Assembly: GCA_003003725.1 (NCBI GenBank) | Contig: PVWI01000036.1 | Span: 1 to 32,525 of the forward strand | Source: a filamentous cyanobacterium Phorm 6 | Lineage (GTDB): Bacteria; Cyanobacteriota; Cyanobacteriia; Cyanobacteriales; Microcoleaceae | Direction: 5' to 3' | Length of the DNA stretch: 32,525 nucleotides | Part shown: in pieces, positions 7,484-15,500 of the stretch | Layout: the number at the start of each line of letters is the position of its first letter | Numbering within the stretch: position 1 is the first letter of the stretch | Notes under the pieces: model-generated | Told to the model about the DNA's origin: nothing | The model's input: only the letters and a program-made list of their open reading frames with translations | The model's database searches: none | Translations under genes and position numbers: made by a program

Positions 7484-8356
7484 TCAAGCGGGTGGTTCCG
7501 ATGATTCATTGTCGCCTATTGTGAGGGCGAGTTGATAGATTTGGCGGCGGGGGAGGGATGTTTGTTGGGCTAGTTGGCGGCTGGCTTGGGAACGGCTGAT
7601 GCCTTCTGCTATTAATGTTTGTAATTCGGCTTTGATGGCGTCTTCGGAGAAAATTGGTGCGTCTGTTTGCAGGCCGCCAATTACTAGGGTAAATTCTCCT
7701 TGGGGTTCGCGTGTGGTGTAAAGTTCGATCGCACTTTCCATACTACCACGCCAAAACTCCTCGTGCATTTTCGTCAACTCCCTCGCCAGCACAATCTGTC
7801 TGTCGGTTCCCAAGGTATTTGCTAAATCTTGTAAAGTTTGGCGCAACCGGTGGGGAGATTCGTATAAGATAATAGTGCGTGATTCTATTTGCAAAGCTTC
7901 TAAACTTCGATGGCGTTCTTGACCTTTGACGGGCAAGAATCCTTCAAATACAAATCTGTCTGTAGGTAATCCCGATGCACTTATCCCGACTATGCAGGCG
8001 CTGGGGCCGGGAATTGGAATAATATTAATGTTAGCATCGGCGCAGGCTTTGACTAACTCGTATCCGGGGTCGGAAATTCCCGGCATTCCAGCGTCGGTTA
8101 CGAGGGCGATACTTTTTCCTGATAGCAGTTTGTCGATGAATTCGGGGAGTCGCTGGTGTTGGTTGTGTTCGTGATAGCTGATTTGGGGTGTTTTGATTTG
8201 AAAGTGGTGTAAAAGTTTGCCTGTGTGGCGGGTGTCTTCGGCTGCGATAAAATCTACTGTTTGTAAAATTCGGATAGCGCGATATGTCATGTCTTCGAGG
8301 TTGCCGATTGGGGTTCCGACAATGTAAAGTGTTCCTGTGTTAGGATTTGGCTGCAT
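7484..8356 (-). CDS. rsmI: 16S rRNA (cytidine(1402)-2'-O)-methyltransferase
   Basis: RsmI uses S-adenosylmethionine to methylate the 2'-hydroxyl of C1402 in the ribosomal decoding centre. The 290-residue protein is full length. It has a tetrapyrrole-methylase-type fold with GTLYIVGTPIGNLEDMTYRA at the N-terminus, AEDTRHTGKLL, the glycine-rich ALVTDAGMPGISDPGYE and IPGPSACIVGISASGLPTDR. The C-terminus is a small helical domain. It is divergent from the PfkB-family gene, with about 50 bp between the starts. Cyanobacterial housekeeping gene; the call is firm. Confidence 0.96.
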   Translation of the reverse strand: MQPNPNTGTLYIVGTPIGNLEDMTYRAIRILQTVDFIAAEDTRHTGKLLHHFQIKTPQISYHEHNQHQRLPEFIDKLLSGKSIALVTDAGMPGISDPGYELVKACADANINIIPIPGPSACIVGISASGLPTDRFVFEGFLPVKGQERHRSLEALQIESRTIILYESPHRLRQTLQDLANTLGTDRQIVLARELTKMHEEFWRGSMESAIELYTTREPQGEFTLVIGGLQTDAPIFSEDAIKAELQTLIAEGISRSQASRQLAQQTSLPRRQIYQLALTIGDNESSEPPA

Positions 8357-8376
8357 TAGGAGATTTTTTTGTTTTT

Positions 8377-8406
8377 AACCGCAGATGTACGCGGATTAAT
8401 ACGGAT
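8377..8406. repeat. Decamer-periodic dispersed repeat abutting the PfkB start
   Basis: Three roughly 10-bp units starting AACCGCAGAT run directly into the ATG at 8407. The reverse complement matches 10688-10717 at about 23 of 30 positions. The element takes the place where a ribosome-binding site would be expected. Confidence 0.65.
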
Positions 8407-9270
8407 ATGAAAACTGGATTATTTTTGGGATTGGCGACTTTAGATTTAGTTTATTTAGCCGAGAAGCCTCCGGGCGAAAATCAGAAGGTAGTTGCTGCTG
8501 ATTGTACCATTGCTGCGGGCGGGCCGGCGACAAATGCTGCGGTTGCTTTTAGCTGTTTGGGGAATGCGGCGGTGTTGGCGGGGGTTTTGGGCACTGGCGC
8601 GATCGCCCAATTGATCCGTGCAGACTTAGCGGAGTATAATGTCAGGATAATCGATTTGCAGCCCGGGCGATCGCACTCTCCACCAGTCTCTTCGATTATT
8701 GTAACTGAACAAACGGGCGATCGATCGGTAATTTCCATCAATGCTACGAAATCGCAAGTTGACAGTCAAACAATTAACCAGGATATTTTAGCATCAGTTA
8801 ATATCATACTGTTTGACGGACATCAAATCGCAGCCAGCCAAGAAATTGCTCAAATTGCCCAATCAAAAAACATTCCCATCGTCCTCGATGGCGGCAGTTG
8901 GAAACCCGGATTAACAGAAATCTTACCCTTCGTTAAATGGGCCGTATGTTCCGATAACTTTCATCCGCCAGACTGCAAAAATTCAGAACAAGTCTTTGCT
9001 TACCTCTCAGCAGCCGGAATTCCCAACATAGCCATCACGCGCGGCGAAAAACCGATTAAATACCTCAGCAAAGGCAGTTTCGGCAATTTAGAAGTGCCTC
9101 AAATCCAAGCCGCAGACACGTTAGGCGCAGGCGACATTTTTCACGGCGCTTTCTGTCACTATATTTTACAAGACAACTTTACAAATGCCCTCGCCGCAGC
9201 CGCCAAAATAGCTTCCAATTCCTGCAAAACTTTCGGAACCCGTCAATGGATAAAAAACATTCAACCTTAA
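8407..9270 (+). CDS. PfkB-family carbohydrate kinase (ribokinase-like)
   Basis: This is an ATP-dependent sugar or nucleoside kinase of 287 residues. The ATG at 8407 starts MKTGLFLGLATLDLVYLAEK, the usual N-terminal strand of the fold; an upstream in-frame start at 8347 would only add residues encoded by a dispersed repeat. The first PfkB signature is GGPATNAAVAFSCLG (about residues 39-53). The second is DTLGAGDIFHGAF near residue 240, where the Asp is the predicted catalytic base and GAGD forms the anion hole. The substrate cannot be told from the sequence. No clear Shine-Dalgarno precedes the start because the dispersed repeat occupies the site. Confidence 0.87.
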   Translation: MKTGLFLGLATLDLVYLAEKPPGENQKVVAADCTIAAGGPATNAAVAFSCLGNAAVLAGVLGTGAIAQLIRADLAEYNVRIIDLQPGRSHSPPVSSIIVTEQTGDRSVISINATKSQVDSQTINQDILASVNIILFDGHQIAASQEIAQIAQSKNIPIVLDGGSWKPGLTEILPFVKWAVCSDNFHPPDCKNSEQVFAYLSAAGIPNIAITRGEKPIKYLSKGSFGNLEVPQIQAADTLGAGDIFHGAFCHYILQDNFTNALAAAAKIASNSCKTFGTRQWIKNIQP

Positions 9271-9495
9271 CTTTAAAATAACGCAAATATCCGGAAAAAA
9301 GCGATCGCACCCAGAAAACAGAAACAGACAACACTTGTTAAGCTAAAATAGTCATATCAACTCTCTCCTTTCTTCCTTCGTGCCCTTTGCGTCTTCGCGG
9401 TTCGCCCAAAAAATCCACAAATACAAACAAGATTGCTATATTAGTCAAGCAACTTCAAGCCAAACAAAACTACCCCAAAACAAAACACTCGAATC

Positions 9496-10626
9496 ATGCC
9501 TGAAACCCAACCCCTAACCATCACACTTCCCCCCTTGCGGATTACCCTAACAGAACAACAACAGGTTAATCTAGAATGGCTGACGCAAAACTTACCCAAC
9601 CTACTCGCAGCAGCGCCAAGCAAACCAGAAATCCCCGACAACCTGAAACAGTGGGTAGCAGCCAACAAATTATTAAATCAACCAGACGCAGACATCATTC
9701 AAGGTTTAGTAAATACAGGTATTGATGCCGAAACAGCCACCGCAGAAGTTACCCAAATATCCTCTCATCCGTACTTCCAAGCAGGCAGTCAATACGTGCA
9801 GTTGCTGCAAAAACTCGAATCGCAACTCAGCATCAACAATCAATTAGCAGCCCTCTCTTCCAAATTTGGTACAATCGAACGCAAAAGCAGCCTTTCCAGA
9901 GAGTATTTTTTAGAAAATTACTACGCTAAAAATACTCCCGTAATTATTACCAACATCATGCACAACTGGAAAGCCTTGCAGTTGTGGACACCGGAGTATT
10001 TACAGCAAAAATATGGAGATGCAGAGGTAGAAATTCAAGCCAACCGCAACTCTGACCCGGATTACGAAATTAAGGTACACAACCACAAGAAAACGGTTTT
10101 GTTCCGCGAGTATATAGATATGGTTGTCAACGGCGGGCCCAGCAACGACTGCTACATGGTTGCTAACAATCAAACTCTGGAAAGAGAAGAATTTAAATCG
10201 CTATTTAACGACTTTGAGATTTTCCCCGAATACCTGACTCCCGGCGATACAAAAGGTAGAGTTTTCTTTTGGTTTGGCCCGAAGGGTACAATTACGCCGC
10301 TGCATCACGACCCAGTTAATTTAGTTTTAGCACAGGTCTCTGGACGCAAACTGATTAAATTGATTTCTCCGCAGCAAACACCTCTGCTTTACAATCATGT
10401 CGGAGTTTTTAGCAAGGTTGACGGCGAAAATCCTGACTATGACAAATATCCGCTTTACAGAGATGCAAAAATCATTGAGGTGATTTTGGAACCGGGAGAA
10501 GTTATCTTTATTCCTGTCGGTTGGTGGCATCATGTAAAATCGCTGGAGGTGAGTATTTCGGTTTCGTTTACTAATTTTGTATTTCCCAATTATTATGAAT
10601 GGAAATATCCTCATATCAATTGGTAG
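9496..10626 (+). CDS. JmjC-like cupin (cupin_8) 2-oxoglutarate/Fe(II) hydroxylase
   Basis: This 376-residue protein has a C-terminal double-stranded beta-helix of the FIH/JmjC-like cupin_8 type. The iron-binding HxD motif is in TPLHHDPVNLVL, followed by QVSGRKLIKLISP, and the distal histidine is in IPVGWWHHVKSL. The region YFLENYYAKNTPVIITNIM marks the start of the cupin domain near residue 137. The first 130 residues are helical and unassigned. Enzymes of this family hydroxylate protein side chains or small molecules; no substrate is evident from the neighbours. The stop codon's last base is also the first base of a GTTGACA heptamer array. The start is supported by in-frame conservation only. 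Confidence 0.85.
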   Translation: MPETQPLTITLPPLRITLTEQQQVNLEWLTQNLPNLLAAAPSKPEIPDNLKQWVAANKLLNQPDADIIQGLVNTGIDAETATAEVTQISSHPYFQAGSQYVQLLQKLESQLSINNQLAALSSKFGTIERKSSLSREYFLENYYAKNTPVIITNIMHNWKALQLWTPEYLQQKYGDAEVEIQANRNSDPDYEIKVHNHKKTVLFREYIDMVVNGGPSNDCYMVANNQTLEREEFKSLFNDFEIFPEYLTPGDTKGRVFFWFGPKGTITPLHHDPVNLVLAQVSGRKLIKLISPQQTPLLYNHVGVFSKVDGENPDYDKYPLYRDAKIIEVILEPGEVIFIPVGWWHHVKSLEVSISVSFTNFVFPNYYEWKYPHINW

Positions 10627-10667
10627 TTGACAGTTGACAGTTGACAGTTGTCAGTTGTCAGTTGACC
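10626..10667. repeat. GTTGACA/GTTGTCA heptamer array at the cupin stop codon
   Basis: Six heptamers run from 10626: three GTTGACA, two GTTGTCA and one GTTGACC. They begin on the final G of the TAG stop of the cupin gene and read in the sense direction. Confidence 0.9.
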
Positions 10668-10687
10668 ACTTGCAAACACGAACATCT

Positions 10688-10717
10688 ATCTGCGTTTATC
10701 AGCGTTCATCTGCGGTT
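10688..10717. repeat. Decamer-periodic dispersed repeat upstream of cysQ
   Basis: Three 10-bp units ATCTGCGTTT, ATCAGCGTTC and ATCTGCGGTT lie just before the cysQ start. They are the inverse-oriented relative of the element at 8377-8406. Confidence 0.7.
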
Positions 10718-10723
10718 GAAAAC

Positions 10724-11602
10724 ATGAAAAATCTCGAAAAATTAAGCGAAATTGCGCAGGCGGCCGCTTGGGGCGCCGCAGATATTTTGCAATCCTATTA
10801 TCGCCCTGATTGCAATACTCCAAGCCTGGACATTCAAGAAAAAAAAGACGGCCCAGTTACCGCCGCCGATGTAGCAGCCAATTCTTACATCCTAGACAAA
10901 CTGCAATCGGCTTTAGGGAATACAGAATTTGGCTATCTCAGCGAAGAAACTTACAAATCTTATTTAGAAAGTTGTGGTCAAATTCCCTTACCTCAATCTT
11001 GGGTTTGGATTATTGACCCTTTAGATGGAACGCGCGATTTTATTGACAAAACCGGGGAATTTGCGGTTCACATTGCTTTAGCGTTCGAGGGAAGACCGAT
11101 ATTAGCTGTTGTGGCTTGGCCGGAACAGCAAAAGATTTATTATGCAATCCGCGATGTGGGTGCTTTTGGGGAAAGTCGCGGGGGTTCTGCGGTGAAATTG
11201 CAGGTTTCTGCGCGCAATGTAGTGGCAGATTTATCTATAGTAACCAGTCGCAGTCACCGGGGCGATCGCTTTAATCAATTGTTACAAAAACTACCTTGTC
11301 AAAATCAACTTGCTGTGGGCAGTATCGGCTGCAAAATTGCGACAATTGTGGAACAAAAAGCTGATGTTTATATTGCGCTTTCGGGAAAGTCTGCGCCGAA
11401 GGATTGGGATTTGGCGGCGCCGGAATTAATTTTGACGGAAGCGGGCGGTCAATTTACTCGTTTTGACGGTTCTGCTTTGCAGTACAACCGGGGAGATGTG
11501 AGTCAGTGGGGGGGATTGTTGGCGAGTAACGGTTGCTGTCACGATGCTTTGTGCGGGGATGCTGAGAGGATTTTAGGGGAGATAGATTTGGATTTGAAAT
11601 AA
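10724..11602 (+). CDS. cysQ: 3'(2'),5'-bisphosphate nucleotidase, CysQ-type inositol-monophosphatase family
   Basis: CysQ-type enzymes remove the 3'-phosphate from PAP, keeping sulfate assimilation from being inhibited. The 292-residue protein shows the metal-site motifs of the lithium-sensitive phosphatase family: GPVTAADVAAN near residue 43, SEET (about 73-76), WIIDPLDGTRDFI near 96 and WDLAAPELILTEAGG near the C-terminus. The ATG at 10724 was chosen because the upstream in-frame extension to 10634 is encoded by repeats. Inositol monophosphatase or fructose-bisphosphatase activity cannot be excluded by sequence alone, but the DPLDGTRDFI form favours CysQ. Confidence 0.83.
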   Translation: MKNLEKLSEIAQAAAWGAADILQSYYRPDCNTPSLDIQEKKDGPVTAADVAANSYILDKLQSALGNTEFGYLSEETYKSYLESCGQIPLPQSWVWIIDPLDGTRDFIDKTGEFAVHIALAFEGRPILAVVAWPEQQKIYYAIRDVGAFGESRGGSAVKLQVSARNVVADLSIVTSRSHRGDRFNQLLQKLPCQNQLAVGSIGCKIATIVEQKADVYIALSGKSAPKDWDLAAPELILTEAGGQFTRFDGSALQYNRGDVSQWGGLLASNGCCHDALCGDAERILGEIDLDLK

Positions 11603-11632
11603 GTACGCGCGTGCGAAGCTATCCCGTAGGGA

Positions 11633-11646
11633 ATCGCCCTTAAATA
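11633..11646. repeat. Left 14-bp direct repeat flanking the toxin-antitoxin pair
   Basis: ATCGCCCTTAAATA is repeated exactly at 12182-12195, on the other side of the toxin-antitoxin genes. Confidence 0.7.
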
Positions 11647-11663
11647 ATTTGGTATACTGATCG

Positions 11664-11669
11664 TATAAT
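11664..11669 (+). promoter_or_regulatory. Possible -10 box of the antitoxin-toxin operon
   Basis: A consensus TATAAT lies 16 bases before the ATG at 11685, and a second candidate TATACT lies at 11653-11658. No convincing -35 box is present, so the assignment is tentative. Antitoxins of this type often repress their own promoter. Confidence 0.35.
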
Positions 11670-11684
11670 GATGTGGCAAAATTT

Positions 11685-11882
11685 ATGAGTGTCAAAGAAC
11701 TTGAAACAGCAATTATGAACTTGTCGGTTAAGGAACTATCGGAGTTAACTACTTGGCTGATAGAGTATCGCCAACAAGTCTGGGATCGGCAAATTGAAGA
11801 GGATTTGGAGGATGGGCGGTTGGATGCGCTACTTGATGAAGTTGATGCAGAGTATGAAGCTGGATTGGCTAAAGTGTTATGA
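11685..11882 (+). CDS. Putative antitoxin of a type II toxin-antitoxin pair
   Basis: A 65-residue acidic, helical protein starting MSVKELETAIMNLSVKELSE; an in-frame GTG at 11673 would add four residues. The N-terminal half looks like a small helical domain. The C-terminal half, rich in Asp and Glu (EEDLEDGRLDALLDEVDAEYEAGLAKVL), is the usual toxin-wrapping tail of ParD/RelB-like antitoxins. Its stop overlaps the start of the downstream toxin gene by ATGA, indicating translational coupling. The exact family was not recognised; the call rests on size, acidity and context. Confidence 0.75.
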   Translation: MSVKELETAIMNLSVKELSELTTWLIEYRQQVWDRQIEEDLEDGRLDALLDEVDAEYEAGLAKVL

Positions 11883-12148
11883 AGCATCTGACTTTACCGC
11901 GTTTTTGGCACTGCTATCAGCAGCTACCTAAAGAAATACAAGCCTTAGCCGATAAAAATTATGAATTACTCAAAATCGATCCATATCACCCTTCGCTGCA
12001 TTTTAAAAAAGTTGGCAGGCGAAAGCAATTGCAATCGGTGCGAGTAGGCGATAGTTACCGAGCTCTGGGAGTTGAGAAACCTGAAGGTATTGTCTGGTTT
12101 TGGATAGGGACTCATGGCGATTATGATGCAATTTTAGCTCAGAAATAA
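11879..12148 (+). CDS. Putative RelE/ParE-superfamily toxin
   Basis: This 89-residue basic protein has the compact beta-sheet pattern of the ParE/RelE/YoeB superfamily: an N-terminal helical part (FWHCYQQLPKEIQALADKNYELLKID), then HPSLHFKKV, then SVRVGDSYRALG and finally WFWIGTHGDYDAIL. That last strand-turn resembles the conserved end of RelE-like toxins. Such proteins act as mRNA interferases or gyrase inhibitors; which one applies is not visible. The 4-base overlap with the upstream acidic protein supports a co-regulated pair. Confidence 0.78.
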   Translation: MKHLTLPRFWHCYQQLPKEIQALADKNYELLKIDPYHPSLHFKKVGRRKQLQSVRVGDSYRALGVEKPEGIVWFWIGTHGDYDAILAQK

Positions 12149-12560
12149 AGCACCCGATCGCCCTTGTGTATTTCATTTACGATCGCCCTTAAATATTCTA
12201 ACGAATAACTTGTAGGGGCGGGTTTTACGAGAAATAATTGCCTAAGACCCATAATCTCATAAACCCGCCCCGATCGCACATCTGTATTAAAAATACGATA
12301 TTAATACCTAGGTATAATTACACTGGCAATTCATTGATTTTGTGTTGAATTATCAACTTCGTGCTGGCTGTTACGCAATATTACTTAATTAATTTTTGTA
12401 TCTTTATCAAAACTTTAATAACTAAGTGTTTTTATAGAGAAAACTTTATAGATATTCTCTGAAACAACTGTTATGGTTACTACAACCTTCAAAAAGAGTT
12501 TCGGATGCAAGTCGCGAAACTGGGAAAATTATTGTCTTTTTTACCCGAGTCAGGTGTATT
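12149..12560. other. Intergenic region before the giant protein gene
   Basis: This 412-bp stretch has no credible gene. It holds the right 14-bp direct repeat (12182-12195) and an inverted repeat with arms at 12215-12231 (starting GGGGCGGGTTT) and 12256-12271. A TATAAT at 12313-12318 could be a -10 box, but no matching -35 is clear. The 240 bp before the start codon are AT-rich and may be a long leader. Confidence 0.6.
12182..12195. repeat. Right 14-bp direct repeat flanking the toxin-antitoxin pair
   Basis: Identical to 11633-11646 (ATCGCCCTTAAATA), 549 bp downstream of it. Confidence 0.7.
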
Positions 12561-15500
12561 ATGCCAAATTTAAATAATCGAGTTTCAGTAAGTGCGATCG
12601 CCTTTATCGACACTCAAGTACCAAATTATCAAAGTTTGATTGCCGGAGTAAAACCGGGTACGGAAGTAGTAGTTTTGGATGGGAATCAAGATGCGATCGA
12701 CCAAATTACTGAAGTTTTACGCGATCGAACCAATATTGACAGCATTCACATAGTTTCTCACGGTGCTCCCGGTAGCCTGCAACTGGGCGACGGTAGCTTG
12801 AGTTTAGATAATGTGGAAACTTATTCGGAGAAATTGCAGCAGTGGCGGAGTGCTTTAACTGTTGATGCGGACATTCTGATTTATGGTTGTAATGTGGCAT
12901 TAAGTGCGCTCGGATTTATCCAGCGCATCGCCCAACTCACAAATACCAATGTTGCCGCTTCCAAAAACCTCACGGGAAGCGCAGCAAAAGGGGGCGACTG
13001 GAAACTCGAAGCAACAACCGGGGAAATTAACACACCGCTGGTATTTGCAGAAGAAGTGTTAGCGAGTTACAAATATGTTTTTGCCAACTTTAGTAAGGCT
13101 ACCACCTTTTCTGCAGGAGGAACAGGGGCTTACTCTCTTGGAGTCGGCAAGCTTAACTCAGACAACTTTCCTGACTTAGTTGTTGGAAATATTGGCAGTA
13201 CCCAAAACGTGACGGCCTTGTTGGGAACGGGTACGGGCAGCTTCGGTATTGCTACTCCCCTACCTAACTCCAGCAGCGAATTTCCCGTATCTGTTGCTAT
13301 CAATGACTTGTTCAACCCAGACGGTTTCTCCGATATAGCAGTAGCCAGTCCTGGTGGGTATGGGCCACCAGGTTCTAGCACTATTGCCATTTGGCCGGGG
13401 ACAAGTACAGGCAGCTTCGGTACTCCTACCAACATTAGCGGAGTCAATCCCTCTTTTGTCGCTGCGGGAGACTTCAACAAAGATGGACGGACTGACCTCG
13501 CGACAGGAAATAATCAAATTTCCATCCTGCTGGCGACACCGACAGGTAGTTTTGGTACTCCCAGCAACATTAGCTTCGGAGCGGCAGGAAGTGACACTTT
13601 TATTGCGGTAGCAGACTTTGATGGTGACGGTAATCTTGACTTAGTTGCGACTAAAAGATTGTCAAATAGCGTGTACTTTTTAAAAGGGGATGGTGCAGGC
13701 AATTTTGGCCCTACGACTAACTTTACTGGTGTAGGAGGCGATCCGCGTTCTCTGGCAGTAGGGGATTTTAATAAAGATGGCAAACCCGATTTAGTTACAG
13801 CTAACTATAGCTCTAACAATGTCTCTGTTTTGTTGTGGAATTCAACCACAAATAGCTTTAACCCTGCTGTTGCTTTTGGTGTGGGAACTAATCCTGAATC
13901 TGTAGCAGTCGGCGACTTTAATGCCGACGGGAATTTGGATATTGTTACGGCAAATAATGGTTCTAACAATGTCTCAATTCTGTCGGGAGATGGTGGAGGA
14001 AATTTTGGGAGTGCTACCAACTTTAATGTCGGAACGCTACCTCGTGCCGTAGCAGTAGCAGATTTTAATGCTGATGGATTTTCCGATTTAGCTACAGCAA
14101 ACAGCGGTTCTAACGATGTCTCGATTTTGCTGAATGTTGTCGCAAATTTTGGGGCTGCTACTTACAGCGGGACGGAAGGAACGGCGGATACAACAGTCAA
14201 TATTCCCGTTACTATCAGCGGCACACCCTTCACCGATGTAACAGTACCAATTGTCATCGACCCCAGCAGCACAGCTACCCAAAATTCAGACTACACCATT
14301 TCCCCTCCCTCGATTACTTTCCTCGCCGGCACTACTACACTCACCCAGAATGTTGCAGTTACTATCAAACCCGACAATCTCCCTGAAAACGCCGAAACCG
14401 CAATCCTCAACTTTGGCACAATTACCGGAGGCGTTGCAGGTACAACAAAACAAACAACATTAACTATTGCAGCCAACGGTACTGTTTCTTATGCCATTGC
14501 CGCCGGTATTGCCAGCATTCCCGAAGGCAATACTGGCACAACTCCTCTGACTTTCACCGCGACTCGCAGCGGCAACACCGGCGGGGCAAGTAGCGTTAAT
14601 TATACGATCGCCGGAACTGCTACAAACGTCAGCGATTATAACAACATCGGCGGCACTTCAGGGGCAACTACTGCTACTGGCATAATTAATTTTGCGGCTG
14701 GTGAAACATCCAAAACCATTACTCTGGATGTATTAGGCGACACCCTAGTTGAACCCGACGAAACCATTGCCGTCACCCTGTCCAATCCCACCAGCCCAGG
14801 CGTAACACCGACAATTACCACTGCTACCGCTACCACAACTATTACTAATGATGACAAAGCTGGCTTTACTGTTAACCCAACAGCATTAAGTACAAGTGAA
14901 GTCGGTGGCACTGCTACCTTCACTGTCAAACTCAACTCTCAACCGAGTGCTAACGTTACTTTCGGTTTGAGCAGTTCCAATGTGGCCGAAGGAACAGTTT
15001 CAACTAATAGCTTAACTTTCACTTCCGCTAACTACAATCAACCGCAAACAATCACGGTGAGTGGTGTTGACGATTTAGTAGCTGATGGCCCTCAACCTTA
15101 CAAAATAGTCACGGCTGCTGCTGTCAGTACCGATGCTAATTACAATAACCTCGATCCTGATGATGTCGCCGTCACCAACAGTGACAATGAAACTCCGGGA
15201 ATTACGGTGAATCCGACGGCGGGCTTGACTACAGGAGAAGATGGCACTAAGGCTGACTTTACTGTGGTTTTGAATACTCAGCCGACTGCTGATGTTACTA
15301 TCGGTTTGAACAGTTCCAATGTTGCGGAAGGAACAGTTTCAACTAACAGTATAACTTTCACTCCGGCTAGCTGGAATGTGCCGCAACCGGTGACAGTAAC
15401 TGGAGTTAATGACAGTATTGCTGACGGCGATATTGAGTACAAAATTGTCACGGCTGCTGCTGTTAGTACAGATGCGAATTACAGCAACCGAGATGTAGCC

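Noticed and set aside
7241-7504. Plus-strand frame with a duplicated SEDFSPLIF segment
   Set aside because: It is the translation of the 96-bp hairpin duplication.
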